A DNA stretch of 64,000 nt, from NCBI RefSeq assembly GCF_016545825.1, contig NC_052621.1, positions 21,788,940 to 21,852,939 of the forward strand, read 5' to 3'. Under the pieces are notes generated by a model that saw only the letters and a program-made list of their open reading frames with translations, did no database searches and was not told the origin of the DNA. The stretch is from Eucalyptus grandis (taxonomy: Eukaryota > Streptophyta > Magnoliopsida > Myrtales > Myrtaceae). Positions 47,008 to 59,225 of this stretch are shown here, piece by piece (position 1 is the first letter of the stretch; the number at the start of each line of letters is the position of its first letter). The position numbers and the translations under genes were made by a program.

Positions 47008-49250
47008 CTAAAACTTGAATAGCTTATGGTGAACTTTCAACACTAGTCGACATGTCAATGATATTCTAGTGCCGGTCCTATGAATACATTTGCCATTGCC
47101 ACTGCTCACAGCTTCATCTCCTTCTTCCGAAACTGATGGCGGCTGAGGCCCGACAGCTTCGCATTCATTCACGGCCTGGACATGGAAAAAGGAAATCATA
47201 AGACTAAACTGGCATATACCATTTTACTGCCGAATCAGGACAGCTGTAAGATGGTACTTTGGACATTTTCTTAACAGATAGAAAGTAATATCCACTACTA
47301 AATCCCATATCTGTGGTCAAGTGACACACCCTAGCTAATAATCTTACCCCGTCATACTGATGTATCGAACTATCTCTTATGCCATGTAGATAACCTGCAG
47401 TGCAGGTATACATTGTCAGATTTTTCAGCAAGGAAGCAAGATGAGAAAATTAAACGCACAATAAGAATTGTATCAATTAGGCACTCACTGGAGTATGCAT
47501 CATCCTTAAATATCAACAAACTGCGAGGCATCAACACAACAGAAAAGGGACGATGGTTATTCAACCATTTGTTAGATCCCGAGTCAGAAGCCCCATTAAG
47601 CTCGTTATCCTCACAACCACCGCCAGATGTATCAGGGGACATCCTCAAACTAGGATGAGGAACAAAGTCCATTACCGCAGCTGATCCAAGAGACAAGATT
47701 GCTACAACTGGATAATAAGCAGGCCCATCTTGGTGTGGCTGCGTAATACAAACAAATGGCGATAATAAGTAAAATGCAATTTGCAGCTGAAAGTCACTAA
47801 CACATAAAACAGACAAATAGCCCATTCTAACATTATGCAGTGTCATGGATCCCAGTACAGAAAGTAGAAAGTATCGAAGCTCTTTCAATAGAACATTTCA
47901 GTATCTTCTAAGCGACACATTGATTCTAAATCATTGAAAGTAAAAAACATAAAATTCAGTACAAACCATTATGCCTTGGTCCGTAAGGTATTCATTAATG
48001 AGGACATGATTTATTGTTGAAGGAAACAACCCTGATTCTTCAGATACTTTTTCAGTAACCTTCTTCAACCACGGAGGCACTGCAAGAGAGAGATAGAGAG
48101 AGAGAGAAGGAAGGGAGGGAGGGAGGGAGGGAGAGGGAAACTGCTTAGTCACAATGGTGAACAAAGCAACAATACAGCCTGTATAGAGTAGCAACTAACA
48201 ATCAACCAAGGCCGAGCAAAGCAACAACCCTCCTTTACCAGCAGTTTCCCTGCATTTGATTTGAGATTTTCAACTATTCAGTTTTTTTTCTCTTTTCCTA
48301 TTGATGTCCCAAAATAATTGCATGATGACCACCAGTCCACCAACCACAATGCTGAAGCTGCTGCTCTCACCAAAACACTTTAGAAATTTCAAAATCAACT
48401 ATATCTATTTAATTTACCTCTAGTACTATTTGCTACTTGTTTTTTTTTTTTTTATGCCAACTATGAGAAGGACCAATGTAATTTCCTTACAAAATTTAAA
48501 TCCATACTTGCAGACATTTGTAAACAGTTTTAGTAAGTACGGATCTACTCTCTGAAGCTCAAAACATACTCAAATGCAGCAAGAACAAAAATTCCATCAT
48601 TATAACACTTATGAGGAGAAAGCATGATATGGCCATAAAAATAAGTGTCAGAATATTCCTGTTCTAATGAAAATGGTGGCAGTTTTTAAGGTGAGCTATG
48701 AGCAAACAAACCCAAGATCTATACTTGTCACCCAAAAAAAAAAAAAAAAATAACTCAAAACCATGCATTACAATAGTTGAATTCTGAATGGGCTGGGTAT
48801 CAAAGACATCGTTCAATTGATCTCAACTTACATTCTTGGGGAAGAAGACCTTTTTCATGGACGATGCCACCTGTCAGGAACCATCATAAATGATGTTATG
48901 ATCACCATAAGGATTCATTGAACATCTTTATTTGTATGAAAAAACCACATGCGCAGATATGCACACGCACAGATATGGTAGATATACGAACCCCAATTCT
49001 GCAGCCTCCTGTTCTTCAAAGATTTCCACTTTGATGCTGGAGAGTTGTATACCTGCACAGGTACTCGATACTCAGCATTACAGATGAGATCACAATTAGA
49101 CATGAGCACGGTAGGATAGAACAACCATGTATTGAACCATACTTTATCTAGCAGCTGCGTTTCTTCACTATCAGTGACAAAGTCTGGAACATAAATGACA
49201 GTTGGCACAGTTCCAACTACAAAATTATCAAGATTCCTCTTTGATTTCAT
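47008..49250 (-). CDS. ALKBH6: ALKBH6-like Fe(II)/2-oxoglutarate dioxygenase
   Basis: AlkB homologue 6 belongs to the Fe(II)/2-oxoglutarate-dependent AlkB family, members of which remove methyl groups from nucleic acids. Seven minus-strand exons are 49143-49250, 48992-49052, 48832-48870, 47967-48079, 47489-47738, 47348-47394 and 47008-47175. They sum to 786 bp: 261 residues plus stop, as in plant ALKBH6. The order reads NLDNFVVGTVPTVIYVPDF, SKWKSLKNRRLQNWGG, VHEKGLLPQELPPWL, GLFPSTINHVLINEY, then the iron ligands HQD (PHQDGPAYYP) and the third histidine in YLHGI, ending TRISLTCRLVLKVH. The 2-oxoglutarate-binding arginines fit TRISLTCR. The start ATG at 49250 directly follows a possible acceptor CAG, so a 5' UTR intron is likely. 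All seven joins are in phase. Confidence 0.93.
48080..48136 (-). promoter_or_regulatory. Very long pyrimidine tract at ALKBH6 exon 4 acceptor; G-run array on plus strand
   Basis: In the transcribed direction the intron ends with about 55 nearly pure pyrimidines: repeated CCCT, then repeated CT, then TTGCAG. On the plus strand 48113-48136 reads as consecutive GGGA repeats, a textbook potential G-quadruplex with five or more G-triplets. It is the normal place for a polypyrimidine tract, but unusually long and repetitive. Confidence 0.8.
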
Positions 49251-50640
49251 TCTGCTCACCTTTCAAAGGAATTGATAGGGGAAACATCAGTGGAAAGCAA
49301 ATAAAGTTTGAAAAAATGATTTCTACCTGAGGATGATAATCTTAAAAGATTTTTGCCCCTAGAAATTACTTGAAATGATCAAAAGTGCCAACTTCTCACA
49401 CGGTTTAGGCTTCAAAAGATAAAATCAACACACAGAAGATAAGAAAGTTTCTGACATGGCCAAAATGTGTATCTTCGTGAGGATGGACAACTTGTTTTGA
49501 CTTCCAAGGAGGAAACTCTGCCCTTGATGATAATTTTGAAACAAAAGACCCACTCTAAAAATAAGCCCAAAACAATTTCCAAAAAATGTGAATACCCATT
49601 GCCCTCTTAAGTTTCATTTATACCCTTGAAAATTAAACCTTATTGGTTTGATAATTAAACATTCCAAGACTTTAGTTGCTTTTTAGCCAATGGAGCCCTC
49701 CTCATGTGGCTCATTTTCAGTCTCACACACATGTTCGCAAAAGTACACCATTTTGGCTTTAAGGGCATGCTTATTGTGAAATTCTTTTATCTGCAGCTGC
49801 AGGAGAGTGAAACAGGGTGACGGTGAGGTATAGGGCAGACTTCTGCAACTTCAAGAGGAACAACTTTGAGAATGAGACTAAGCCAGGGAGGCATTTTGGT
49901 CTAATATCTAAGAACTTGCACCACAAGACATTTGTTAGCTATGAAAAGCATGATCCGAGTGCCAAAGTGATGAATTTGGACAAATATGGCCATCCATGAG
50001 GTTTAAAAAAAAGCATTGTGAAGAAGGTAGGATGACTTCTCACTTGAAAAGAAATCAGAACTAGAAGTTTAGCACAAAAAATAACTACTTGCGAACTGAA
50101 AAGCAAGAAACAAACCGAGACAACCCGATATCCAATGCACAAAATGACAATGGCACTAAACTCTACTTAGAACTGTAGCCTCTCCAGACTGTCAATCCAG
50201 ACTAGAACCGCCCATATTCATATAAAATCAGTCCGACATCCACTAAAAGCAATCATGCTCCTAATTTCTCCGACATTGCTCGGCAAAATTCAAAAGCCCC
50301 ACGAGCTGCCGCGTTTCGCAATCGAGCAGTGCAGAGAACAAAAACCCAATTGAACAACATCACACACGACACTCGAGCACTGGCCACGGCGTTCATATGA
50401 TACAGCAGCTCTGCTCGGAGCTTCATACAACATGTCCGCAGTCCATTCCACATCCATCGTTCATGCGTAATTCGACCGACCCATGAACCGACGTAGGCGG
50501 AATCACAGTTAAGAACCTGGGAACGATAGGTTTGTGCCCGATTCCTTCGCAAGCTTCCGCCTTTCCGACGCTGGAAACTTTGGGAGAACGAGGGCAAGCA
50601 AACGGGTTTCAAGAGAGATCAAGAAAAGCGAGATATCAAG
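49251..50640. other. ALKBH6 upstream region; no separate gene recognised
   Basis: Probably holds the 5' UTR, a possible UTR intron and the promoter of ALKBH6. Sequence from about 50250 to 50640 is less AT-rich with a CpG-like character, and could be the first non-coding exon. Open frames on the minus strand there (about 50253-50612) do not look like a known protein. Confidence 0.4.
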
Positions 50641-52272
50641 AAAAGTGGGATATCCTTGAGCGAATCGGATGGAAATAAGTTCTCGGAGGCCCAGAACATC
50701 GAAACGGCGACATTCTGTCTCTCTGTTTCTGTAGAGGATTTGGCACCAGCTTTGCCAAGTACCTTTGGGTACCCAAAGCCCATTTGCCCAAATAGATATG
50801 GGTCACGGAGGTCGCCGGAGGTCGCGGCGACCCAGGTGACCTAGGACCTCGCCGCGACCTAGATCGTCCGTGACCTCGTGATGACCTTCGCGGCACAGTG
50901 GGTTGCGCGATGGCGCGGCGAGGGTCGCGCGACCCTCGCCGGATCGCCTACCCTTCACCGGCGCGGCTGGCCGGTGGTAACAGTGAAGCCTTGGCCAGCG
51001 GTCACGGCGAAGCCTTAGCCGGCCAACTTTCCTTTTTCTAATAATAAAAGTATTTTACAAATTTAATTTACCCAAATATTATTTTGCACATGTATACTTT
51101 ACTTTCACAAATAAATTTACCAAACACATTTTGCATTTTGAAAAACACTCTTGACTCAAAGGCTTTTATATTTTCTCAAGGACTTTCAAAAAGTCTTCAC
51201 AAACGCACCATGCTGCTTCTGTGGTCCTTTATTTTCTTTTCTCGCAATTAAATCTTCATTTATTTAATACGTGCAATCAATTTCTTTTCGGAAAAAAATT
51301 AAGATTTAAATAATATTTTTTCAAAAATGATCGTTTCAAAACATTAATAAAATGAAAAATAATTTCATTATTCACAAAGATATTTAGATATAAGTTATCG
51401 TCGATAATTAAAATATTTTTCATTTAGTAATTTTTTAAAGCAATACAATGGGTCACTTTTGAGAATGTTTTTTTAAATGATTCACTTTTATGAATCAGAT
51501 GGAATCCAAGTTACATTGCCATGCGCCAAAAGTTGATGCATGGCAATGATGCGACAATACATTAGCATAAAGTTAGAAAAATATGGAGAGAAGTTATTGC
51601 TTGGGTCCCACCTAAGCGATCGCGTCATTCATCTCGATGGGGTCGTGACTTTTCCCTTGCGATATGTATGCTCGAATTCAATAGTTAAAAATCAGAATCG
51701 ATCAAACATGATGGATGAATTCTTAACATTTGATTTGTCTAGCTTGATTCAAACCTATGTTTCATTAGGAAAAAAAGTATACAAATTGATAGCATTCTAG
51801 GCAAAGGTCTATTCAAAGGTCTATTCATCAAATTATTTAATCAATGTAGAATAAGATACTAGTAAATTAAATCATTGTATATGACTGTTAGTAACGGATA
51901 AAAAAAAACTCTATTAGTAAAATACTCGTACTTTTATATGAGAATACATGTATGCATGTGACTTCAATAAAAATTCCATCATTCGCACGCAATGAACTTA
52001 CAAAATAAATACTCGTTCTTCTAGAATAACCAAACGATTTCCGGAATGAGATTACCAGAAAGATCAAACGTACGCATCCGAAAAACCTCTTGCACCGAAC
52101 TTATGATCTTTTTTGCTTAGATAATTGTATTAGAACAAAATTGATTTCTCCCCCCATCTCTTCCCTCCGTTCTCTCAATCCTCCTAGTCACTCCTCATCT
52201 CTTTCCCATCGCCATTATAATTAGAAAAGAAAAAACCCAAAAGGCAAAACAAAAAATCACAGAGCTCTCTCT
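50641..52272. other. Spacer with GC-rich core element
   Basis: From about 50800 to 51030 lies another GC-rich core made of 'ggtcgcgg' and 'cgaccctcgcc' words, resembling the cores at 6965, 9150 and 28880 in style but not sequence-identical by eye. The rest (51030-52270) is AT-rich, with no coding signal; near 51790-51835 'caaaggtctattca' is repeated. The last part is the 3' side of the SKS gene. Confidence 0.45.
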
Positions 52273-54266
52273 CTATATGGAGTAAGGTGGAGGCTTGGGC
52301 ATGTCCTTGACGATCCCGCAGAGCAATGCGTTGTCGGGAATGTTGTACTCGTCCCTCAGGGACCGCTCCGGCGACAGGACGCTGAGGTACATTTGCTGTC
52401 CCAAGTACCGCCGTTCGAGCAGCTCCGACCTCAGGTTCCAGATCCCGGCGTTGTCGAACGTCAGCATGATCGCCGCCCACGACTTGGGGAACACCGGGAC
52501 CGTGTGCCTGCTCACCGCGTCAAGGAGGTTGTAGTTCTTCCTCTTGTCCGGCGTCCACCTCCCGGGCTCGATCCTGACGAGAACACATTGGATTTCGCAC
52601 GGTTAGATGTCAGCGGGAAAACAACGTTCAATCGAGACATGTTAGGGAAAATAGGAAGATCTGTGGTCAACTTACGCGACCGCGAAGAAGGAGTAGCCAT
52701 CGAGGTGCCACGACTGGATGGAGTTCTCGTGATTCTCCAGGATGATCTCAACAAATGTGCGGAACGTGATGTTGGCCACGTTAGGCTCCACTGTGACCTT
52801 GTCGCCGACGGTGGCGGGCGGGTCGTCCTGGATCGCATTGTACTTGAAGACCTTGTCGACCACATTGTAGTACTCCGCGAGCTTGAGCGGGGTCTTGGGC
52901 TCCTCGTGGGAGACGCCGTTGATGGCGTAGCGGAGCTTGTCGTTGACCTTAGAGGCCGAGTTGACGAGCTTGATGGTGCGAGTGATGTTGATGTGGCCGT
53001 AGTGGTAGGATCCCTGAGGGTTGGGCCTGGCGGCGCTGGCGGTCAGGTTCCATCGGAAGGATCTGAACTGGTTGAGCGACCAAGCCCATCCGACTGGTGC
53101 TTTCGGGATCTCAGGTGAAGCCTGTCCCTTGCCATTCGTATAGCTGACAACGGCGGTGGTGGTGAGCACGGTCTTGGTGAAGCGGGTCGAAGCGACCATC
53201 AAGTAGTCCTTAGGCTTTTTGTCGGCCGTAACCAAGACGCCGAAGCACTGCCCGACATGGACGTCGAGCGACTCGTAGTTGTTCTGGACCGTGTGAGATC
53301 CTTCCATCTCGACGAGCTTCATCGGGTGGTCTTGAATCCTGAAGTTGAGGGAGTTCTTGAGGCCGACGTTGCATATCCTATACTTGTAGGTCTTGCCGGG
53401 TTTCATCGTGAAGAGGGGCTCGTCTTTTCCTCGGCTCTTGTTCGATTTCCCGTTGATGAGGACCCCGTCAGGTCGGCCGAGTGCTCGGCCACTGTCCAAG
53501 AAGCTCTTAAGTTGGGTGTGCGACTTGGTGTACCAGTCGCCGATCATGACCGTATAATCGTCCTCGGGGTCGGCGTACGGGACCGGGATGAGCAACCGGC
53601 TGTTGATGCGAAGGCCGCCGAAGCCACCGGCAGCGCGGTGCATGGCAGTGCTTGGGTAGTAGAAGTAGCTTCCAATTTGATCCTTCACTTGGAAATGGTA
53701 GGTGTAGTTCTTTCCTGGAGGGATTGGACAGTTGGTCCCAAGCACGCCATCTTGCCAAGAGTTCTTTCTTTGTTGCACTCCGTTCCTAGGGCCAAAAAAA
53801 AGGGTAATAATAAGCATTGAATTATTATTATCATCTCATACCAATTAAATTCGAATTTATGTTTTCATTGTAAAACAATCTTATTTATAAATGACGTCAT
53901 AAAGAAAATCTTAATGGGATAGTATGGTACCACATATAAACTAGGAAGAAATGCATTGAATGAAAAGAATTCGCGCTAACAAGCACGTGTTAGGTGCTTG
54001 ACGGGAGTCAGTTCATTTTACCATGTGATCAGGAACGGCTCGTCGAGGTGGTTGAAGACGTTGACGACGATGTTATTGTTGGAGGTGGAGTTGATGTTTG
54101 GCCCCGGGAACTGGCCGTTGATGAGTATGGCCTGCTGGGGGACCCCCAGGGGCGAGACCGTGCCGTAGGTGATGTTCCACGTGAAGAACAAGTAAGGATC
54201 CTCGCCTCGAGCCACCGCGGCCCAGGCCGAGAGGCACAGGAACAGGATCGGGATCCGTAGGCCCAT
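52273..54266 (-). CDS. SKS: SKU5-similar (SKS) cupredoxin-fold secreted protein
   Basis: Member of the plant SKU5-similar/Bp10-NTP303 group, multicopper-oxidase-like extracellular proteins linked to cell-wall growth and, for several members, pollen. Exons on the minus strand are 54022-54266, 52676-53785 and 52573-52273, summing to 1656 bp: 551 residues plus stop. The start MGLRIPILFLCLSAWAAVARG is a signal peptide followed by EDPYLFFTWNITYG. Other marks are PGPNINSTSNNNI, FPG-type loops, GSYFYYPSTAMHRAAGGFGG, RPDGVLINGK, YKYRICNVGLKNSLNFRIQ, SWHLDGYSFFAVA, and the end RSLRDEYNIPDNALLCGI. Histidines that hold copper in true oxidases are replaced (for example TWNG where HWHG is expected, and NLRSE instead of the C-terminal HCH), so oxidase activity is doubtful. 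It faces a second SKS gene head to head. Confidence 0.95.
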
Positions 54267-54427
54267 GTCTTGATTGTCTCTCGGCTTCCTTGTCGGGAAC
54301 TTGGTTTTCTCTTCCCGTCTCCGGGTTTCCATGGATCTGTCTGTCTATCTGATCTTTGGTTCTATCTGGGGGTATCAGGAAGAAGAAGACTCGCTCTGGT
54401 TTTTACCCTCCAAGTTCATGCCTCTCT

Positions 54428-54435
54428 CTTATATA
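54428..54435 (-). promoter_or_regulatory. Probable TATA box of the minus-strand SKS gene
   Basis: TATATAAG on the minus strand, about 160 bp upstream of the start codon at 54266. A CT-rich tract (about 54569-54597) lies further upstream. The position fits a 5' UTR of roughly 130 bases. Confidence 0.5.
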
Positions 54436-54750
54436 TTTGAGACTAATACCGACGCGTTGACAATGTCAACCGTTGAAGTCCCGCTAAATTCTCTAGCCTT
54501 TCCTCCTGTCTTGTGCTCTCATTTCCACCATCTGTTTTCGTCGTGATTTCCTAGGACCTAGGACACCTCTCTCTCTCTCTCCCTCTCTCTCTCTTCCCCC
54601 ATGAGGTTCATGGTGCCTAAAGTATAAAAGGAAAGAAAAAGGTATTTGAATTTCTAATTATTGATCATCTATTTTCTCCGAGACGAGATAGAATGTTGAT
54701 TAATGAAAATGGTGGCTTACCTTGGAAGAATTCAGTCCTAGTATAAGGAT

Positions 54751-55915
54751 ACTCCATGATAAGTTAGACTAAATATACATTGACATAAATAACATAAATG
54801 GTAAATGAACATTAATTGAATTTACAATGTTATCTTTTAACTTTTAATTTAATCAATATGGTTCCTAAACTTTGGTCTAACATACAATGTTATTCATGAA
54901 CTTTTACTTTATTCAACGCAATCAATATGGTTCCTAAATTTTGGTTCAATATTTGATATTCTCCCTAAACTTTCAATTTTTTTTTTTTTATATAATTTAG
55001 AGATTACACTAAAAATTTACCTATAGTTTAAGGATCATATTGAACAAGTTAAAAGTTTAAGGATAACATACACATTATGTCAAAATTCAGAAATCACGTT
55101 GCACCAATTTAAAGTGAAAAATGACATTACATATCAGATCAAAGCTTGGCATCCATTTATTTTAATTTCCTCAATATATCTTTTGATCCAATCGCATGAA
55201 AAATGAAAAGTGGGCGTGTATAGCGTCGTAATCTATTTTTGTTAGGAAATAATAACAACAGAGATGATAAATGTATCCTACAGTAGCAACAAATTGAATC
55301 TATTTTGGTAGAGGAAATGACAGCAAGTTAATGATACTCCTTCATGATAAGTTAGACTAAATATACTAGAATGGGGTCATCATTTTGCGATGAGAAAATG
55401 ACATAAATGGTAAATGAACATTAATTGAATTTACAATTTTATCATTTAACTTTTAATTTAATCAATATGGTTCCTAAACTTTGGTCAACATGCAATGTTG
55501 TTCCTGAACTTTTATTTTATTCAATGCGATCCCTAAATTTTGGTTCAATCGATATTCTCCCTAAATTTTCAATTTTTTTTATATAATTTAGGGATTACAC
55601 TAAACATTTACCTATAGTTCAAGGACCATATTGAACAAGTTAAAAGTTTAAGGATAATATTACATGTTATGCAAAATTCAGAAATCACGTTGCACCAATT
55701 TAAAGTGAAAAAATGACATTGCATGTCAGATCAAAGCTTGTCATCTATTTATTTTAATTTCCTCCGTATATCTTTTGATCCAATCGCATGAAATATGAAA
55801 AGTGGGCGTGTATATTCTATTTTTGTTAGGAAATAATAACAAGAGAGATGATAAATGTATCCTACACTAGCAACAAATTGAATCTATTTTGGTAGAGGAA
55901 ATGACAGCAAATTAA
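54751..55915. repeat. Tandem duplication of about 588 bp between the SKS genes
   Basis: The block starting 'catgataagttagactaaat' at 54755 recurs at 55343, and similarity continues for the whole unit through 'atggtaaatgaacattaatt', 'tatggttcctaaacttt' and 'gaaatgacagcaa' to about 55915. The second unit carries a small insertion after 'taaatatac' and other short indels. The unit itself contains internal echoes of 'caatatggttcctaaa'. No coding sequence. Confidence 0.9.
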
Positions 55916-56352
55916 TTGACAAGAGCCAGCTCAATATAATTCAGATAGCTCATCATTTCTTTCCATCCACATTAAATTCTACACGATCCTCTCTCATCAT
56001 GTGAAATCAAAATTTATTACATTTCCATCTTCGTTCGCGTCTCATCAAATTCGAACCCACAAAAATCCCTGGTCAGTTCCGCCGCCCGACACGATCAAGG
56101 GGGAGGAGGGGCGCACGGCGTCGATCAAGTCCTAATCGCCTGTCGCGAAACTCGTTGACCTCATCATAGTTGTCTCCTCCCGAGACCTGCAATGGCCTAA
56201 ATGTTTTCTAATTTTAGAGAGCGGAACAACGAAACCGGCCAAGCGCAATTCAAGACGACGGGGAGAGAGAGAGAGAGGAAAAACGGGAGGCGCGGAGAGA
56301 TTGTCGATGGACGAGAGGTAAAGAAGGCAAGACGCGATTTGGCAAAGGGCGT

Positions 56353-56360
56353 TATAAATA
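56353..56360 (+). promoter_or_regulatory. Probable TATA box of the plus-strand SKS gene
   Basis: TATAAATA in the context 'gcgttataaatagggatgg', about 140 bp upstream of the ATG at 56502. It implies a transcription start near 56390. Confidence 0.6.
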
Positions 56361-56501
56361 GGGATGGCTCAGCACCACGATGGAGGCAAGAAGAAGAAGG
56401 AAATAATTCTTCTTCCGAAAGAAGAGATAGGAAAAAAAAACACAGACCGACCTTCGTGTAACAGGGTGTAAGGATTTTATAAGGAGGGCGGTGGTGAGAG
56501 G

Positions 56502-58369
56502 ATGAACACGGTGACGCTAGCGTCGCTACTGTGCCTCCTGGCCGGAGCCGCCACCGTGGCGAGGGCCGAGGATCCCTACTTCTATTTCACGTGGAACGTC
56601 ACGTACGGCACCATCTCGCCCCTCGGCGTCCCCCAGCAGGGCATCCTCATCAATGGCCAGTTCCCCGGCCCCAACATCAACTCCACCTCCAACAACAACA
56701 TTGTCGTCAACGTCTTCAACCACCTCGACGAGCCATTCCTGTTGACATGGTCGCCGCCCGCTTCCCCGCCTTTGCTTTATAGTACCAGGTAATCTGAACC
56801 TTTCGATCGGACTAAACGCGGGTTATTTTGTCGATGCAGGAGCGGCGTCCAGCACAGGAAAACTCCTGGCAAGATGGAACGCTGGGGACCAATTGCCCTA
56901 TCCTGCCAGGACAGAACTTCACCTATCACTTCCAGGTGAAGGATCAGATCGGAAGCTACTTCTACTACCCCACCACCTCTACCCACCGCGCGGCCGGCGG
57001 TTTTGGCGGCCTCCGCGTGAACAGCCGCCTGCTCATCCCCGTCCCCTATGCCGACCCTGAGGACGACTACACCGTTCTCATTGGCGACTGGTACTCCAAG
57101 ACCCACAAACAGCTCAAGACCTTCCTGGACAGCGGCCGATCCCTCGCCAGGCCTGACGGCGTCGTCATCAATGGCAAGTCCGGGAAAGGCCCCGGCGGCG
57201 ACGAGCCCGTCTTCACCATGAAGCCCGGAAAGACCTACAAGTACCGGATTTGCAATGTCGGTTTGAAGAACTCCCTGAACTTCCGGATCCAAGGGCACCC
57301 GATGAAGCTGGTCGAGATGGAAGGATCACACGTCGTCCAGAACGTCTACGAGTCCCTCGATGTCCACGTCGGGCAGTGCTTTAGCGTGCTCGTGACCGCC
57401 GATCAGGAGCCCCGTGACTACTACATGGTCGCCTCCACCCGGTTCACCAAGGAAGTGATCACCGCCACGCGCATCCTCCGCTACACCAACGGCAAGGGAC
57501 CTGCCTCCACTGTCCTCCCTAAGGCTCCCGAGGGCTGGGCGTGGTCGCTCAATCAGTTCCGATCCTTCCGATGGAACTTGACCGCCAGCGCCGCAAGGCC
57601 TAACCCTCAAGGATCCTACCACTACGGCCAGATCAACATAACCCGCACCATCAAGCTTGTGAACTCGGCTTCCAGGGCTGGCGGCAAGCTCCGCTATGCC
57701 ATCAATGGTGTCTCACACGTCAATCCCACCACCCCGCTCAAGTTCGCCGAGTACTTTGGAACTGCCGACAAGGTCTTCAAGTACGACGTGATCCCCGACA
57801 GCCCACCGGAGCAAGAGCCTAAGTTGGTGACCTTGGAGCCAAATGTGGGGAACATCACCTTCAGGACCTTTGTCGAGATCATCTTTGAGAACCACGAGAA
57901 GAGCATCCAGTCGTGGCACCTCGATGGCTACTCTTTCTTTGCCGTCGCGTGAGTACTCTTTCGCTTATGCCCGTCGTCGTGCAACGACAACCGCGTCAAG
58001 TTTACTACTACTCAGACATTGATTGAACAACTCAATTCACATTGTTTTCCATTCTCGTGTGATTTCAGCGTCGAGCCTGGTAGGTGGACCCCAGAGAAGA
58101 GGAAGAGCTACAACCTCCTCGACGCCGTGAGCAGGCACACCGTCCAGGTGTTCCCCAAGTCGTGGGCAGCGATCATGTTGACGTTCGACAACGCCGGCAT
58201 GTGGAACTTGAGGTCGGAGCTGCTGGAGAGGAGGTACTTGGGCCAGGAGATGTATATCAGCGTCCTCTCGCCGGAGCGATCCCTCAGGGACGAGTACAAC
58301 CTCCCCGACAACGCCCCACTCTGCGGTTCCGTCGTCGGCTTGCCACTGCCCGCCCCTTACACCATCTAA
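56502..58369 (+). pseudogene. SKS: Second SKU5-similar (SKS) gene, one base missing in exon 2
   Basis: Close paralogue of the gene at 52273-54266, in divergent orientation. Exons are 56502-56749, 56840-57948 and 58069-58369, with splice phases identical to the paralogue. The start MNTVTLASLLCLLAGAATVARA is a signal peptide, then EDPYFYFTWNVTYG; the rest matches throughout, ending LPAPYTI. Exon 2 is 1109 bp against 1110 in the paralogue. After SGVQHRK the run of five A's needed for AAA AAC has only four (56869-56872), so the frame shifts before NSWQDG. From there to the stop the frame is otherwise clean. No other GT or AG nearby restores phase. It is either a very recent null allele or a homopolymer error in the assembly; if corrected it would be 552 residues. 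The donor after exon 1 (GTCGCC) is also weak. Confidence 0.88.
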
Positions 58370-58929
58370 AGTGTTTGCTTTGTCCTGAGAATCTCGTACC
58401 TAGAAACAAAAGTGGTGGCAGTAGAGAGAGCGAATGTATCGAGCCACTTTTCGATATTTCTCGAGCATATGTGAACTCTAATACAATTTTCTGATCTCTG
58501 TTTCATATTGGTATCATTCTCTTCTATCGTTCTGTAATCTAATCTAAATCGAATTTAATGTACGGTCGCAAAATTGGACATGATATGTCTGAACATAGAA
58601 TCCACGACGTGACAGCGCATCGATCTAACATATCCCAAGAAAACTCAGGCATGAATCCCTGCGATTGCTCCGTGCGGCATCATAGGATTTGCGATATGGG
58701 CAACGTATGTCCGAGGACGGGGTCAGGGAGGGGCAAGCAAGGGCTTGCCGCCTACAAAATAGAGCGACGGCCCTGATCCTACGTACTTAGGAATCTCAAT
58801 ATTTGTTTGAATGTCACGAACTCCTAAGCCATTCTTCAACTGTTCTTTTGGAAACTATGCTTCCTCATATTAAATTCAAATTGATTAAGCATTCAAAATC
58901 CATTCTCTTCCTTCATGAATACAAAAATA
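58370..58929. other. SKS 3' flank; no gene recognised
   Basis: Contains the likely 3' UTR of the second SKS gene and then spacer. A 72-codon frame at 58558-58776 has no family resemblance. Confidence 0.45.
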
Positions 58930-59225
58930 GAAGCAAGTTTCCGCAAGGAGGCTTGGATCGGAGGAGACCCGTCTCTGGAAACAGTAGGAGAGCCTGTGGG
59001 AGGAGGGACAGCCCGAGGTTGGCCTCCGTGTTGCGCCCGAGCGCGTCCCCCAGCCAGGTTGGCCTTGGACTGCTGCGGGATGGCGGGTCTCAGGCCGCTC
59101 CTCCTCTTGCTTCTCCTCGAGGTGCTCTGCGATCCTTCCCCAACCTCCGCCCTTTGGATCTCAAACCCACCCCCACTTGGCCATCGCTCTCTCCACTTCC
59201 TCCTCCATCCTGAAACTATTTGCTG
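58930..59225 (-). pseudogene. Decayed last-exon fragment of a SABATH methyltransferase
   Basis: On the minus strand it aligns with the last exon at 61268-61630, with frameshifts. GGFEIQR, the SKANLAG counterpart of SKANLVR, and the block before the stop remain readable at the DNA level. It lies about 2.4 kb downstream of the real exon, in the same orientation, so it may be what remains of a tandem SABATH gene. Confidence 0.75.

Noticed and set aside
52393..53820. Long plus-strand frames of up to 241 codons
   Set aside because: They lie opposite the large SKS exon and arise from its GC-rich third positions. The same happens on the minus strand at 56777-57298.
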